Shown here in pieces: positions 9,107-17,005 of a DNA stretch of 25,818 bases. The position numbers were made by a program, and so were the translations under genes. How positions within the stretch are numbered: position 1 is the first letter of the stretch; each line of letters starts with the position of its first letter. The notes under the pieces are model-generated. The model ran no database searches and was not told where the DNA came from. It saw only the letters and a program-made list of their open reading frames with translations. The DNA comes from Candidatus Uhrbacteria bacterium (GTDB taxonomy: Bacteria; Patescibacteriota; Patescibacteriia; UBA9934; GWF2-40-263): assembly GCA_003511125.1 (NCBI GenBank), contig DOJV01000018.1:1-25818 (forward strand). The letters are read 5' to 3'.

Positions 9107-10210
9107 TTAATCTAATTCGCGCATAGCCAAACCAATAGCCACGGAAAGTTTGGGACCAATTTCATCTAAAACCGGCCGAAGTTCTTCGGGGGTCATAACC
9201 CGAGCCCAAGGATCGCCAATATAAACATTGGTGTTCATGGCCATGGTTAATTCTTTTACCAACCCCGGCAAATGAGCCGAACCGCCGGTTAAAATTATTT
9301 TTTCAACTTTTTTACCATCGGTCAATTCCATTTTGGCATAAACCTCGGAAGCATATTTGATTTCGTTGATCATTGGTTGCAAAACCGAGGCCAGGACAAC
9401 TTGCAGTCCCTCGCCGGTTTGCGGGTCGCTTTCGGCCATGGTACCTAAATCCTGTTTTAAACGTTCAGCCTCGGCTTCGGGGACGTTTAATTGTTCCATG
9501 ATCTTTTTGGTTACCGTACCACCGCCGACATTAATGCTTCTGGTTAAAAACGGAATACCTTTTTCGACAATTGTAAAATTGGTGCGAGTATAACCAATAT
9601 CTACAATCATAACCGTGCTCTTATCTTTTCCGACCAATGAACGGATAAGCGCAAAGGCCTCGGTATCCAAGGCAACCAAATCGATTTTAGCCAACTTGAA
9701 AATTTCGATATACTTTTGCACCAAAGACTTGGCCGCGCCGGTAACCAAAACCCGAACGTAATTTTTAGCATCGGTATTTAAAACCGTGGCGGTTTTTTTT
9801 TCTTCTTTGATTTTTAGAGGATCAATAAAAGTCGAGTAGGTGATCATTTCCTCGAGCGGCATGGGCGCAAGTTTTTTTACTTGTTCGTTAACCGCCTCTT
9901 TAATTATTTTCTCGTCTTTACCGCGAGGCACAGCGACAATAGCCGAAAAAACACTCGAGAGTGGTAAAGCCCCCACGGCTCGCACGGAAGTCATGCCGGA
10001 TTTTTTACAAATACTAGCAACAACCTCGGCCGTTGCTTTAACGTCCTCGAGCGGATGCAAACCATTACCATCAACTCCGCGTTCAGAATAACCATAAGTA
10101 ATCAGCCGACCGCGACCCTTTTCGTTCATGAGCTCGACAATTTTAACCCCGCCGGCGCCGATGTCGATGCCTAAATAATTTTTTGTTGTTTTTTTTCCGA
10201 AGCCAAACAT
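9107..10210 (-). CDS. pilM: Type IV pilus assembly protein PilM (actin-like ATPase)
   Basis: PilM is the cytoplasmic actin/FtsA-like component of the type IV pilus inner-membrane platform that binds the PilN tail. The 367-residue protein has the expected nucleotide-binding motifs: YLGIDIGAGGVKIVEL near the N-terminus (phosphate 1), MIVDIGYTRTNFTIV in the middle (phosphate 2) and ILTGGSAHLPGL near the C-terminus (adenosine). NEQVKKLAPMPLEEM and the INVGGGTVTKKI segment are typical of PilM. Partners PilN/PilO do not follow here; instead a receiver and a pilin-like gene do. A TGCTATAAT box ends 9 bases before the ATG, suggesting a leaderless transcript that starts the three-gene string. Confidence 0.93.
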   Translation of the reverse strand: MFGFGKKTTKNYLGIDIGAGGVKIVELMNEKGRGRLITYGYSERGVDGNGLHPLEDVKATAEVVASICKKSGMTSVRAVGALPLSSVFSAIVAVPRGKDEKIIKEAVNEQVKKLAPMPLEEMITYSTFIDPLKIKEEKKTATVLNTDAKNYVRVLVTGAAKSLVQKYIEIFKLAKIDLVALDTEAFALIRSLVGKDKSTVMIVDIGYTRTNFTIVEKGIPFLTRSINVGGGTVTKKIMEQLNVPEAEAERLKQDLGTMAESDPQTGEGLQVVLASVLQPMINEIKYASEVYAKMELTDGKKVEKIILTGGSAHLPGLVKELTMAMNTNVYIGDPWARVMTPEELRPVLDEIGPKLSVAIGLAMRELD

Positions 10211-10219
10211 AGTGTAAGT

Positions 10220-10228
10220 ATTATAGCA
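10220..10228 (-). promoter_or_regulatory. Extended -10 promoter box of pilM, probably leaderless
   Basis: TGCTATAAT on the minus strand is a perfect extended -10 and ends 9 bases before the pilM ATG. No convincing -35 lies 17 bases upstream, which fits an extended -10 promoter. The upstream stretch 10229-10265 contains two copies of GGGTGGTTAAG (plus strand). Confidence 0.7.
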
Positions 10229-10277
10229 CGAAAGGGTGGTTAAGGGGAGTTAAGGGTGGTTAAGAGGGGTTGTAGGG

Positions 10278-10305
10278 AAAAAAAAGCCGTCCACGAGGGG
10301 GACGG
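10278..10305 (-). terminator. Intrinsic terminator of the DUF5680-like gene
   Basis: On the minus strand CCGTCC and GGACGG form a 6-bp GC stem with a 7-base loop, followed by CTTTTTTTT, about 17 bases after the stop codon. Confidence 0.85.
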
Positions 10306-10322
10306 AAAGAGGAGGACGAAAG

Positions 10323-10847
10323 CTAGTTCTGGGGCAGATCAACGAGCAGACCACCTCCGTAACTATGAGAATAGACGGTCTGAGGAGCGGTGTTCGGGGA
10401 GTACCGGATGATCCGATCAAAGCCGGTGAAGGCCTTAATGTCATCTTCGCCATTCCAAAAATTCTGGTAGACCAAACAGCCTTCACTGTAGCTCATTGGT
10501 CCACGACCACCCATGAAGGTCTTGACCGCGGCCAAAGCTTTCTTCAGGAAAGGTGTAATTTTGTCAGGATCTTCTTCCAGACGCCAGCCGTCGTAGCGCA
10601 TGTACCAAACTGGCTGGATTCCACACCAGATGATCGTGAAGCCAAAGCTGTGCTTCCGGCGGTCGGCACGCGGCTGGCCAGAAACCCAGACATCGAGGTA
10701 GTGGAGTGACCCTCGGGAAAAACTGAAACACTTGGCGTCCGGAATGAGGTCGCCGAAAAGTCTCGGTTTTTCCCCAGAGGCGTAGCCGTATCGGCTGGCT
10801 TCGAGGTAGAAGGCAGTGATCTCAGCGACTTTGGGCAGGTCGGACAT
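10323..10847 (-). CDS. DUF5680-like protein
   Basis: The 174-residue product resembles DUF5680 proteins, whose function is unknown. Matching features are FYLEASRYGYASG at the N-terminus, FSFSRGSLHYLDVWVSG, IIWCGIQPVWYMRYDG and, later, GGRGPMSYSEGCLVYQNFWNG. No signal peptide or membrane segment is seen. I chose the ATG at 10847 because GGAG lies 7 bases upstream; an in-frame ATG at 10895 adds a hydrophobic stretch and lies inside the promoter's expected leader. The gene is monocistronic, with a TTGACT-N17-TAATTT promoter and its own terminator. It uses many C- and G-ending codons compared with neighbours, like the 133-residue and GNAT genes, which suggests separate acquisition. Confidence 0.7.
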   Translation of the reverse strand: MSDLPKVAEITAFYLEASRYGYASGEKPRLFGDLIPDAKCFSFSRGSLHYLDVWVSGQPRADRRKHSFGFTIIWCGIQPVWYMRYDGWRLEEDPDKITPFLKKALAAVKTFMGGRGPMSYSEGCLVYQNFWNGEDDIKAFTGFDRIIRYSPNTAPQTVYSHSYGGGLLVDLPQN

Positions 10848-10899
10848 GTTGAGTCTCCGGGTGAGAGGAAGGAACAAACAAAAGAACGGGAACACAAAA

Positions 10900-10928
10900 A
10901 AATTAGCATTAAAAAGCTAATCAGTCAA
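10900..10928 (-). promoter_or_regulatory. Sigma-70-type promoter of the DUF5680-like gene
   Basis: On the minus strand TTGACT, a 17-base spacer and TAATTT are seen, followed by a leader of roughly 45 bases with a GGAG ribosome binding site before the ATG at 10847. Confidence 0.75.
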
Positions 10929-10959
10929 GAGCAAACTAAAACTCGATCACTCAAAATCT

Positions 10960-11241
10960 TCAAACAAATCTCGCCAACTCCGGATTAAAAGAATTGATAA
11001 GAAAAATTTTCTTTTCGCGTCGCCACTTTTTTATTTCTTTTTCTCTCTCAATAGCACTAATTACCACTTCTACATTTTCAAAATAAACTAATTTTGAACA
11101 ATTATATTTACTGGTAAAACTTTTTTTATTGATTTTATCTTTATGTTCAAAAATTCGACGATCAAGATTGTTGATAACTCCGACGTAAAGAACTGTGTGT
11201 CTAGGATTGGTTAAAATATAAATGTAGAAATTTTTATCCAT
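10960..11241 (-). CDS. Small GIY-YIG nuclease-domain protein (UPF0213-like)
   Basis: A 93-residue protein consisting of one GIY-YIG domain: YIYILT at residues 6-11, LYVGV at 18-22 (the YIG part), NLDRRIFEHK with the conserved Arg, FTSKYNCSKLVYFE, and AIEREKEIKKWRREKK ahead of the terminal NPELARF. This is the usual length and layout of the UPF0213/YhbQ-type proteins, very common in Patescibacteria, often in multiple copies. Their cellular role is unclear; nuclease activity in DNA repair is often presumed. No Shine-Dalgarno sequence is evident. The ATG lies about 20 bases from a palindromic repeat that starts at 11261. Confidence 0.92.
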   Translation of the reverse strand: MDKNFYIYILTNPRHTVLYVGVINNLDRRIFEHKDKINKKSFTSKYNCSKLVYFENVEVVISAIEREKEIKKWRREKKIFLINSFNPELARFV

Positions 11242-11260
11242 ATTTATTTTTCTGTTCCCA

Positions 11261-11320
11261 CCGTCATCCTTAAGTCTGGGCTGTAACTTAGGGGATCCCT
11301 CCGTGGCGTCGGGATGACGG
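11261..11320. repeat. 60-bp palindromic repeat, copy 1
   Basis: Begins CCGTCATCC and ends GGGATGACGG, so the termini are inverted repeats. Inside are CCTTAAGT...ACTTAGG and GGGATCCC. Copy 2 at 11457-11514 differs by one base over the shared length. Elements of this look are typical REP/MITE-like intergenic repeats. Confidence 0.9.
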
Positions 11321-11367
11321 TAGTTGAAATTGAGGGTAGTAAAAAAAACGTTGACACCCCACCCCGG

Positions 11368-11404
11368 CCGTCATCCCGAAGCCTCTAAGGGATCCCGTTG
11401 GGGG
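11368..11404. repeat. Partial, inverted relative of the 60-bp repeat
   Basis: CCGTCATCCCGAAG, CTCTAAGGGATCCC and a G-rich end resemble the reverse complement of part of the flanking copies, but the opposite end is missing. It is a degraded or one-ended member lying between two full copies. The rest of the spacer 11242-11560 has G/T-rich and A/G-rich filler and no gene. Confidence 0.65.
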
Positions 11405-11456
11405 CAGAACAGCCTTTGGTTTACTCCTAACACAAAACACGCGGTTAAGGTTTTCA

Positions 11457-11514
11457 GTCATCCTTAAGTCTGGACTGTAACTTAGGGGATCCCTCCGTGG
11501 CGTCGGGATGACGG
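11457..11514. repeat. 60-bp palindromic repeat, copy 2
   Basis: Near-identical direct copy of the element at 11261, with GTCATCC and GGATGAC termini and one internal difference (GGACTG for GGGCTG). It lies just downstream of dnaJ in transcription order, so its RNA would fold into a hairpin at the 3' end of the dnaJ transcript. No T-run follows, so it is not a classical terminator. Confidence 0.85.
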
Positions 11515-11560
11515 TAGTGGTGGTGGGGGAAAAAAGAAGAAGTGAAGGAGGAGAAAAAAA

Positions 11561-12655
11561 TTACTCCAAATCTAATTCTTCCAACATCTGCTTTTGCTTC
11601 TTTGACAAATTTTTTGGCGTAACCACTTTTACGGTAACAATGTGATCGCCGCGACGACCACGAACTTGGACACCTTTGCCACGCAGACGGAATTCGCTTG
11701 CGGATTGGGTGCCGGGCGGAATTTTGAGCTCGACTTTGCCGTCAACAGTTTCGACATCGACTGTGCCGCCCAAGGCGGCTTTGGAAAAACTAATCGAGAT
11801 CACGGACAAAATATTTTCGCCAAGGCGTTCAAAACGCGAATCCGGATGAACTCGCAAACGAATATACAAATCGCCGGATTGTCCGCCTTTCACGGCCTCG
11901 CCTTGGCCGTGGAGACGCAAAGTATTTCCGCTTTCAACTCCGGAAGGGACATCGACGGTTAAAGTTTTTTTATTTTTTTGCAAACCAGAACCATTACAAA
12001 CCGAACAGCGCTTTTCCGGAACCTCGCCTTCACCGTCGCAGGCTTGGCAAGCGACTTTGGTTTGTATAACACCAAGAATTGTTCGCTGAACTCGAGTTTG
12101 ATAACCGGCGCCGCCACAAACCTCGCAACTCTTCATTTTGGTTCCCGGTTCGGCCCCAACTCCACCGCAATGTTCACAAGCTTCAGTGCGATTAAGAACA
12201 ATGTCTTTGGAAACACCGAAAACGCTTTCTTCAAAAGTCAAAGTCAAATCAGTCTGTAAATCCCGCCCGCGAGCCGGACCTCGGGAACGCCCGCCACCAA
12301 AGCCAAAAGCATTACCAAACATATCGCCCAGATCGCCAATATCACCAAAATCAAAATTAACTCCACCTTGTTGGAAACCACCAAAACCGCCGCCAGGAAA
12401 ACCTTGTGAACCATCCCAGCCATAGGCTGGTCCGCCTCCGGCAGAAAAAGCTGCCGAGCCAAACTGATCGTATTTCTGCCGTTTCTCGACATCGCCCAAA
12501 ACCTGATAAGCCTCGTTGATCTCTTTAAACTTCGCTTCATCACCGCCAGCCTTATCCGGATGATGCTTGTGCGCCAAAACCCGGAAGGCTTTTTTAACCT
12601 CTTCCGCCGAAGCTTTTTTTTCAATTCCAAGTGTTTTGTAATAATCTTTGGACAT
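11561..12655 (-). CDS. dnaJ: Chaperone protein DnaJ
   Basis: DnaJ (Hsp40) delivers unfolded clients to DnaK and stimulates its ATPase. The 364-residue protein is a full type I J protein: J domain with HPD at residues 32-34, a Gly/Phe-rich linker rich in GGFGG, four zinc-binding CxxCxGxG repeats (CEHCGGVG, CEVCGGAG, CQACDGEG, CSVCNGSG), and C-terminal substrate-binding domains with SGNTLRLHGQG and FRLRGKGVQVRGRRGDH. It is the last gene of the chaperone cluster but is separated from dnaK by a palindromic element, a DUF3467 gene and a small membrane protein gene. A hairpin at 12699-12744 lies about 45 bases before its ATG. Confidence 0.97.
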   Translation of the reverse strand: MSKDYYKTLGIEKKASAEEVKKAFRVLAHKHHPDKAGGDEAKFKEINEAYQVLGDVEKRQKYDQFGSAAFSAGGGPAYGWDGSQGFPGGGFGGFQQGGVNFDFGDIGDLGDMFGNAFGFGGGRSRGPARGRDLQTDLTLTFEESVFGVSKDIVLNRTEACEHCGGVGAEPGTKMKSCEVCGGAGYQTRVQRTILGVIQTKVACQACDGEGEVPEKRCSVCNGSGLQKNKKTLTVDVPSGVESGNTLRLHGQGEAVKGGQSGDLYIRLRVHPDSRFERLGENILSVISISFSKAALGGTVDVETVDGKVELKIPPGTQSASEFRLRGKGVQVRGRRGDHIVTVKVVTPKNLSKKQKQMLEELDLE

Positions 12656-12698
12656 AAGTTTTTTGGCAGGTGTAGAAACGGTCTAGTGGTGAAGCCTT

Positions 12699-12744
12699 GT
12701 AGAAAGCGTAGAAATCGTAGAAAGCGTAGATCTACGATTTCTAC
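12699..12744. repeat. 9-bp tandem repeats forming a long hairpin upstream of dnaJ
   Basis: The plus strand reads GTAGAAAGC, GTAGAAATC, GTAGAAAGC, GTAGATCTAC in tandem, then the inverse. A perfect 13-bp stem joins 12708-12720 to 12732-12744 around an 11-base loop. Positioned between the small membrane protein gene and dnaJ, it could be an mRNA processing or stability element or a protein-binding site. There is no terminator T-run. Confidence 0.8.
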
Positions 12745-12754
12745 ATCACCGTGT

Positions 12755-12985
12755 CTATTCTCTTTTCCCAATCGCCAAACCCACGAACATAAAAACCAAC
12801 ACGATGGCAAACATCGCGGTTACCACATGCCAATCGGCGGCGACTTCTAAAGTTTTAAAATAGCTCGGACACAAATCTTGATCGCTTGATGGCTGTAAAC
12901 TGCAACCCTGTTGTTTGGCCACGGCCTGCATAAACAAAGACTCGATCGAATCCGAATCGTCGGGGACAATTTTTGGTTGGATCAT
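12755..12985 (-). CDS. Small single-pass membrane protein, function unknown
   Basis: A 76-residue product. Residues 1-50 are polar and acidic at the start (PDDSDSIES) and contain two cysteines (GCSL, DLCP); residues about 53-73 form one membrane helix (TAMFAIVLVFMFVGLAIG), followed by a short basic tail GKRE. The topology is probably N-terminus outside with the basic tail in the cytoplasm. It starts 15 bases after the DUF3467 gene stop and precedes dnaJ. I recognise no family. The tight position in a gene string supports it being real. Confidence 0.65.
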   Translation of the reverse strand: MIQPKIVPDDSDSIESLFMQAVAKQQGCSLQPSSDQDLCPSYFKTLEVAADWHVVTAMFAIVLVFMFVGLAIGKRE

Positions 12986-13000
12986 AACTAATTTTCTAAA

Positions 13001-13285
13001 TTATTTTTGACCCATATTACCGAGATTAAACGGAATCGGCATTTCTTTAATAACCCCGAATTGTTTTTCATAACTCTCGATATTCTCGCTCAAAACTTTT
13101 AGCAAACGCTTGGCGTGCGCCGGCGAAATGGCGGCCCGAGCAATCATACTACCCTGCGGCGGATAAACCGAAAGCAACTCCAACACAAATTCTTCGGCCG
13201 AATGGGCAACCCGAATATAATTGGAATAGTTAAGCGCGAGTTTTTCGTCAGGAACTTTGATTTGGATTTGTTGTTGATCGGACAT
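13001..13285 (-). CDS. DUF3467 family protein
   Basis: The 94-residue protein matches the DUF3467 family: IKVPDEKLALNYSNYIRVAHSAEEFVLELLSVYPPQGSMIARAAISPAHAKRLLKVLSENIE, shown here as the motifs YSN, EFVLEL, ISPAHAKRL and L.ENI.YE. The function is unknown; it is small, soluble and widespread in bacteria and archaea. It lies between dnaK, from which a palindromic element separates it, and the small membrane protein gene. No clear Shine-Dalgarno sequence precedes the ATG. Confidence 0.88.
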   Translation of the reverse strand: MSDQQQIQIKVPDEKLALNYSNYIRVAHSAEEFVLELLSVYPPQGSMIARAAISPAHAKRLLKVLSENIESYEKQFGVIKEMPIPFNLGNMGQK

Positions 13286-13310
13286 AAAATTTTTTTTGAA
13301 TTATGGAAAA

Positions 13311-13438
13311 TGTGATCCCCCTCCTGTAGTCCTCCCCCTGGGGGGGGGAGGAACACGTTTCCGAAACACGCACCTCGCGTCCCTCCCCCCTAGGGGGAGG
13401 GCTAAGGCTGCGCCACGCAGCCCGGGAGGGGGGTCACA
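13311..13438. repeat. Multi-arm palindromic element between dnaK and the DUF3467 gene
   Basis: A 14-bp outer stem with one wobble (TGTGATCCCCCTCC at 13311-13324 with 13425-13438) encloses three hairpins: 13330-13338 with 13344-13352, 13381-13389 with 13393-13401, and GGCTGCG-CCA-CGCAGCC at 13406-13422. The layout equals that of the element at 8005-8126, and parts of the sequence recur at 25614-25793 (CCCCCTCCTGTAGTCCTCC, GGGGGAGGGCTAA). It may act as a transcript barrier after dnaK. Confidence 0.85.
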
Positions 13439-13441
13439 TCT

Positions 13442-15328
13442 TTACTCTTTCTCCTTAAACTCCGCATCCACCGGGCCCTCGTCTGGCTTCGAAGTCTCTT
13501 GCTGACCGGCGGCTTCTGGGCCCGGAGTTCCTTGCTGATACATTTTGGTGGAAACTTTTTGGGCCGCGGTAGTGAGTTCGTCGGCGGCTTTTTTGATGGC
13601 TTCGTGGTCGTCGCCATCTTTAACTTTTTTCAAAGCTTCAATTTTTTCTTCGACTTCTTTTTTCTCTTCTTCGGTAATTTTATCACCGGCATCTTTGAGC
13701 ATTTTTTCGGAAGTATAAACCATGGTGTCGGCCAAATTTTTGTGCTCGATCCATTCGCGCTTCTTGGCGTCTTCGGTGGCATTTGCTTCGGCTTCTTGTT
13801 TCATTTTAGCGACCTCGTCTTTGCTTAGACCAGTCGAGGCGGTAATGGTGATGGTTTGTTTTTGACCAGAGGCTTTGTCTTGAGCCACGACATTCAAAAT
13901 ACCGTTGGCATCAATATCAAAAGTCACTTCGACTTGAGGCACGCCACGCATGGCCGGCGGAATGCCGGAAAGCATGAATTTTCCAAGAGTCTTGTTATCG
14001 TTCGCCATGGGGCGTTCACCCTGAAGAACATGAATCTCGACACTCGGTTGATTATCAGCGGCCGTCGAAAAAGTCTGCGACTTGGAAGTTGGAATAGTAG
14101 TGTTGCGTTCGATGAGCGGTGTCATAACACCGCCGAGAGTTTCAATACCGAGCGAGAGCGGAGTGACATCGAGCAACAAAACGTCTTTGACATCGCCCGC
14201 CAAAACACCGCCTTGAACAGCCGCACCAATAGCCACAACCTCGTCCGGGTTAACCGTAATGTTCGGTTTTTTGCCAAAAAACTCTTCAACTTTTTTCAAG
14301 ACAAGTGGCATGCGAGTCATACCGCCAACCATAACAATTTCTTCGATGTCGCCTTTGCTTAACTTAGAGTCACGCAAAGCCGCCTCGACCGGGCCAAAAG
14401 TTTTGGCCACCAAATCGCCAACTAATTCCTCGAGTTTGGAACGAGAAAGAGTTAACAACATATGTTTTGGACCGTTGGCGTCACTTGTGATAAACGGCTG
14501 GTTGACTTCGGTTTGTTGAGTTGTTGAAAGTTCAATCTTGGCTTTTTCAGCGGCGTCTTTGATGCGTTGCAAAGCCAACGGATCTTTGGAAAGATCAATT
14601 CCCTCTTGCTTTTTGAATTCGGAAATAATCCAGTCGATAATAACGCGATCAAAATCATCGCCACCAAGATGAGTGTCGCCATTAGTCGCCTTCACTTCGA
14701 CAGTATCAGCGGAAACATCGAGAACCGAGACGTCGAAGGTACCACCGCCTAAATCATAAACTAAAATTTGCTGACCGACTTTTTTGTCAAAACCATAAGC
14801 CAAAGCCGCGGCTGTTGGTTCGTTGATAATCCGTTTGACGTCGAGTCCGGCAATCTCGCCAGCGGTTTTGGTGGCGGCGCGCTGAGCGTCGTCAAAATAA
14901 GCCGGCACAGTAATCACTGCTTCGGTAATTTTTTCGCCGAGTTTTTCTTCAGCGTCTTCTTTAAGTTTGCGCAAAATCATGGCCGAGATTTCTTCTGGCG
15001 AATAATCTTTGCCCGACATGGTCACAGCCACACCATCACCGCGTTTAACGATCTTATACGGCAAAAGTTGAAGATCGCGCTGGACTTCAGTGTCTTGCCA
15101 ACGACGGCCGATTAAGCGCTTGATGGAAAACAAAGTATTTTCCGGATTGGTGACAGCTTGACGTTTGGCCACAGCCCCACCAGTCCGCTCGCCGGTTTTG
15201 GAAACCGCGACAACTGACGGAGTGGTGCGCGCACCTTCTTTATTTTCTAAAACTTTGGGCTGGCCACCTTCCATGACAGCCATGCAGGAATTGGTTGTAC
15301 CGAGATCGATACCAAGTATTTTTGACAT
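13442..15328 (-). CDS. dnaK: Chaperone protein DnaK (Hsp70)
   Basis: DnaK binds and releases unfolded polypeptides in an ATP cycle driven by DnaJ and GrpE. The 628-residue protein is full length: [15 protein letters not shown] at the N-terminus, [24 protein letters not shown], the phosphate-2 loop [15 protein letters not shown], and [10 protein letters not shown] in the ATPase domain. The linker [19 protein letters not shown] leads to the substrate-binding domain, and a helical lid ends in a short tail [11 protein letters not shown]. It follows the unknown 350-residue gene by 80 bases that hold two small hairpins. It lies in the CIRCE-controlled cluster, and a multi-arm palindrome starts right after its stop. 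Confidence 0.98.
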   Translation of the reverse strand: MSKILGIDLGTTNSCMAVMEGGQPKVLENKEGARTTPSVVAVSKTGERTGGAVAKRQAVTNPENTLFSIKRLIGRRWQDTEVQRDLQLLPYKIVKRGDGVAVTMSGKDYSPEEISAMILRKLKEDAEEKLGEKITEAVITVPAYFDDAQRAATKTAGEIAGLDVKRIINEPTAAALAYGFDKKVGQQILVYDLGGGTFDVSVLDVSADTVEVKATNGDTHLGGDDFDRVIIDWIISEFKKQEGIDLSKDPLALQRIKDAAEKAKIELSTTQQTEVNQPFITSDANGPKHMLLTLSRSKLEELVGDLVAKTFGPVEAALRDSKLSKGDIEEIVMVGGMTRMPLVLKKVEEFFGKKPNITVNPDEVVAIGAAVQGGVLAGDVKDVLLLDVTPLSLGIETLGGVMTPLIERNTTIPTSKSQTFSTAADNQPSVEIHVLQGERPMANDNKTLGKFMLSGIPPAMRGVPQVEVTFDIDANGILNVVAQDKASGQKQTITITASTGLSKDEVAKMKQEAEANATEDAKKREWIEHKNLADTMVYTSEKMLKDAGDKITEEEKKEVEEKIEALKKVKDGDDHEAIKKAADELTTAAQKVSTKMYQQGTPGPEAAGQQETSKPDEGPVDAEFKEKE

Positions 15329-15353
15329 AGGTGTGTAAAATTTTATAATTTTC

Positions 15354-15384
15354 TCCGCCGCTGGCGGATCAGCCTATGGCTGAT
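15354..15384. repeat. Two adjacent small palindromes upstream of dnaK
   Basis: TCCGCC-GCT-GGCGGA (15354-15368) and ATCAGCC-TAT-GGCTGAT (15368-15384) share one base. Both form tight 3-base-loop hairpins about 26 bases upstream of the dnaK ATG, within the operon. They may stabilise or punctuate the transcript; no T-run follows. Confidence 0.75.
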
Positions 15385-15408
15385 AATTAATTAATTTTCT
15401 AATTGAGG

Positions 15409-16461
15409 TTAAAAGATTATTCCTTCGAATAACTTTTTTAAAATTGCTTGAATTTTATTTTCGTCCGGCCTTTGGTTGTCTGGAATCAAATCTGTGAGTT
15501 TTTGATTTAGCTCGGGATAGAATTCAAAGGATTCAGCAAAAATTTTTTTTATGAATTCGCGAAGTTCGACCGATGTCATGGCGTTGACTATCTCTGGTTC
15601 GCCGTATTCCTCTTCGAATTTTTGGAAAAAATCGCTGGTGTCAATTTCGGCCAAACGACCGGGGAGATCGACAATGTTGCGACTTCTTTCTCTGATTGAA
15701 GGAGCAGAGACATTATCGACCGAGACGACACGAACAATATTTCTGTTTTTTTGTTCAACCAAATTTCTGGGGTCTTCTAAAAAAGTTTGTAGGTCAGGAA
15801 AATCGCTAAACTCGTTAGTTACCAACTTGATAGTTTTTTTAGCAACACCAATTTCAGAAAGTTGCTGCCAAGCAAAACTGACGACATAAGAACCATTTCC
15901 GCCTCTTTTGGAAATTGGCATGAAGCTTTTTAAAGCTCCAAACAACTTTTCCAGAAAAGGGCGATCACCACCGCCAACTTGTTCTGACCAAGCCTTTTCT
16001 TTATTAACCTCGGCTAACGGCTGTTGAAGATCAATTCTTCGAAAACGGATCCACGGAGCTGAAATCTGCGGTTCCAGGGCGTGATCTCGGACATAGTCAT
16101 AAACTTCTTCGACTGAGGACACCAACTCGGTCAAAGAAACCACAGCAAATCTTTCCTCGTGGACCACGCGAGAAAAGGCGTGACTAAAGGCGTCGACTAC
16201 AAAACTGTATTCCACAAAAACCGCTTTCGGATCGAAACCAAGTTCTTTCAGACCAGCGACACCGGAACGAAAGCACTCCAAATCTTTAGCCATGTTCTGC
16301 TCGAGCTTTTTAACAGTTTCTCGTTGCACCTCGACCGACATGAAACGATCGCGCCGCGCCTGGATAATCGGAATATGACTTTTAATTTTCGAGTCAAAAT
16401 CCGCGGATCTTTCTGCTTCTACTCCGAAATCTTCCGGAGGTGACTTTATTCTGTCTGACAT
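15409..16461 (-). CDS. Unknown soluble protein encoded between grpE and dnaK
   Basis: The 350-residue protein has no signal peptide or membrane helix and I recognise no family. It is mostly helical and charged; visible segments include a coiled-coil-like stretch (VQRETVKKLEQNMAKDLE), GGGDRPFLEKLFGALKSF and a C-terminal EFIKKIFAESFEFYPELNQKL. I chose the ATG at 16461 (MSDRIKSPP), 10 bases after the grpE stop, because several genes here start MSD/MSE. An in-frame ATG at 16482 that overlaps the grpE end by 11 bases is the alternative and would allow translational coupling. Its place inside the CIRCE-controlled hrcA-grpE-dnaK string suggests heat-shock coexpression and possibly a chaperone-related job, which is inference only. 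Confidence 0.8.
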   Translation of the reverse strand: MSDRIKSPPEDFGVEAERSADFDSKIKSHIPIIQARRDRFMSVEVQRETVKKLEQNMAKDLECFRSGVAGLKELGFDPKAVFVEYSFVVDAFSHAFSRVVHEERFAVVSLTELVSSVEEVYDYVRDHALEPQISAPWIRFRRIDLQQPLAEVNKEKAWSEQVGGGDRPFLEKLFGALKSFMPISKRGGNGSYVVSFAWQQLSEIGVAKKTIKLVTNEFSDFPDLQTFLEDPRNLVEQKNRNIVRVVSVDNVSAPSIRERSRNIVDLPGRLAEIDTSDFFQKFEEEYGEPEIVNAMTSVELREFIKKIFAESFEFYPELNQKLTDLIPDNQRPDENKIQAILKKLFEGIIF

Positions 16462-16471
16462 AAAGATTTTT

Positions 16472-16969
16472 TTAAATTCCATTAATAATCACCTTTGCCG
16501 GCAAAACCACACGTTCGCCAATCTTCCAGCCGCGCTGGACGACCTCAAGGACGATTTGATCTTCACGGTTTTCGTCGCGACGGATACTGACGGATTCGTG
16601 GAGAGCTGGATCGAATTTTTCGCCTTCGGACCCGAAGGGTTCGGCGCCGATTTCTTTGAGGGCTTCTTCGAGCTGAGAACGAATTTGCAAAGCACCGGAA
16701 ATCCAGGCCTCGACAGCTTGATCCTGAGTGTGCGGACGGTGTTTGGCGGCTTGATCAAAGTTGTTCAAGAGCGGCAAAAGGTTCAACAACATCTCGACCG
16801 CCACGGCCCGGCGCATTTCACCGCGCTCGCGAGCCAAATCTTTTTTGAGGTTGTCGTAGTCAGCAAGAGCTCGCTTCCAACCGGTCAGGTATTCGGCGGC
16901 TTGGATTTCGAGGGCTTGAGAGGCTTGATTTTGATTTTCGTCTTCTTTTTTTTGTTTTTCGTCGGACAT
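16472..16969 (-). CDS. grpE: Nucleotide exchange factor GrpE
   Basis: GrpE releases ADP from DnaK. The 165-residue protein has a polar N-terminus (KKEDENQNQ), the long dimerisation helix (EYLTGWKRALADYDNLKKD), then LLNLLPLLNNFDQAAKH and the C-terminal beta domain with EALKEIGAEPFGSEGEKFDPALHESVS and VVQRGWKIGERVVLPAKVIINGI, all standard for GrpE. It starts 36 bases after the hrcA stop and precedes the unknown gene, so it belongs to the CIRCE-controlled string. Confidence 0.96.
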   Translation of the reverse strand: MSDEKQKKEDENQNQASQALEIQAAEYLTGWKRALADYDNLKKDLARERGEMRRAVAVEMLLNLLPLLNNFDQAAKHRPHTQDQAVEAWISGALQIRSQLEEALKEIGAEPFGSEGEKFDPALHESVSIRRDENREDQIVLEVVQRGWKIGERVVLPAKVIINGI

Positions 16970-17005
16970 AATTTGATTGATAATAAAAGTGTAAAAGGTA
17001 AAATT

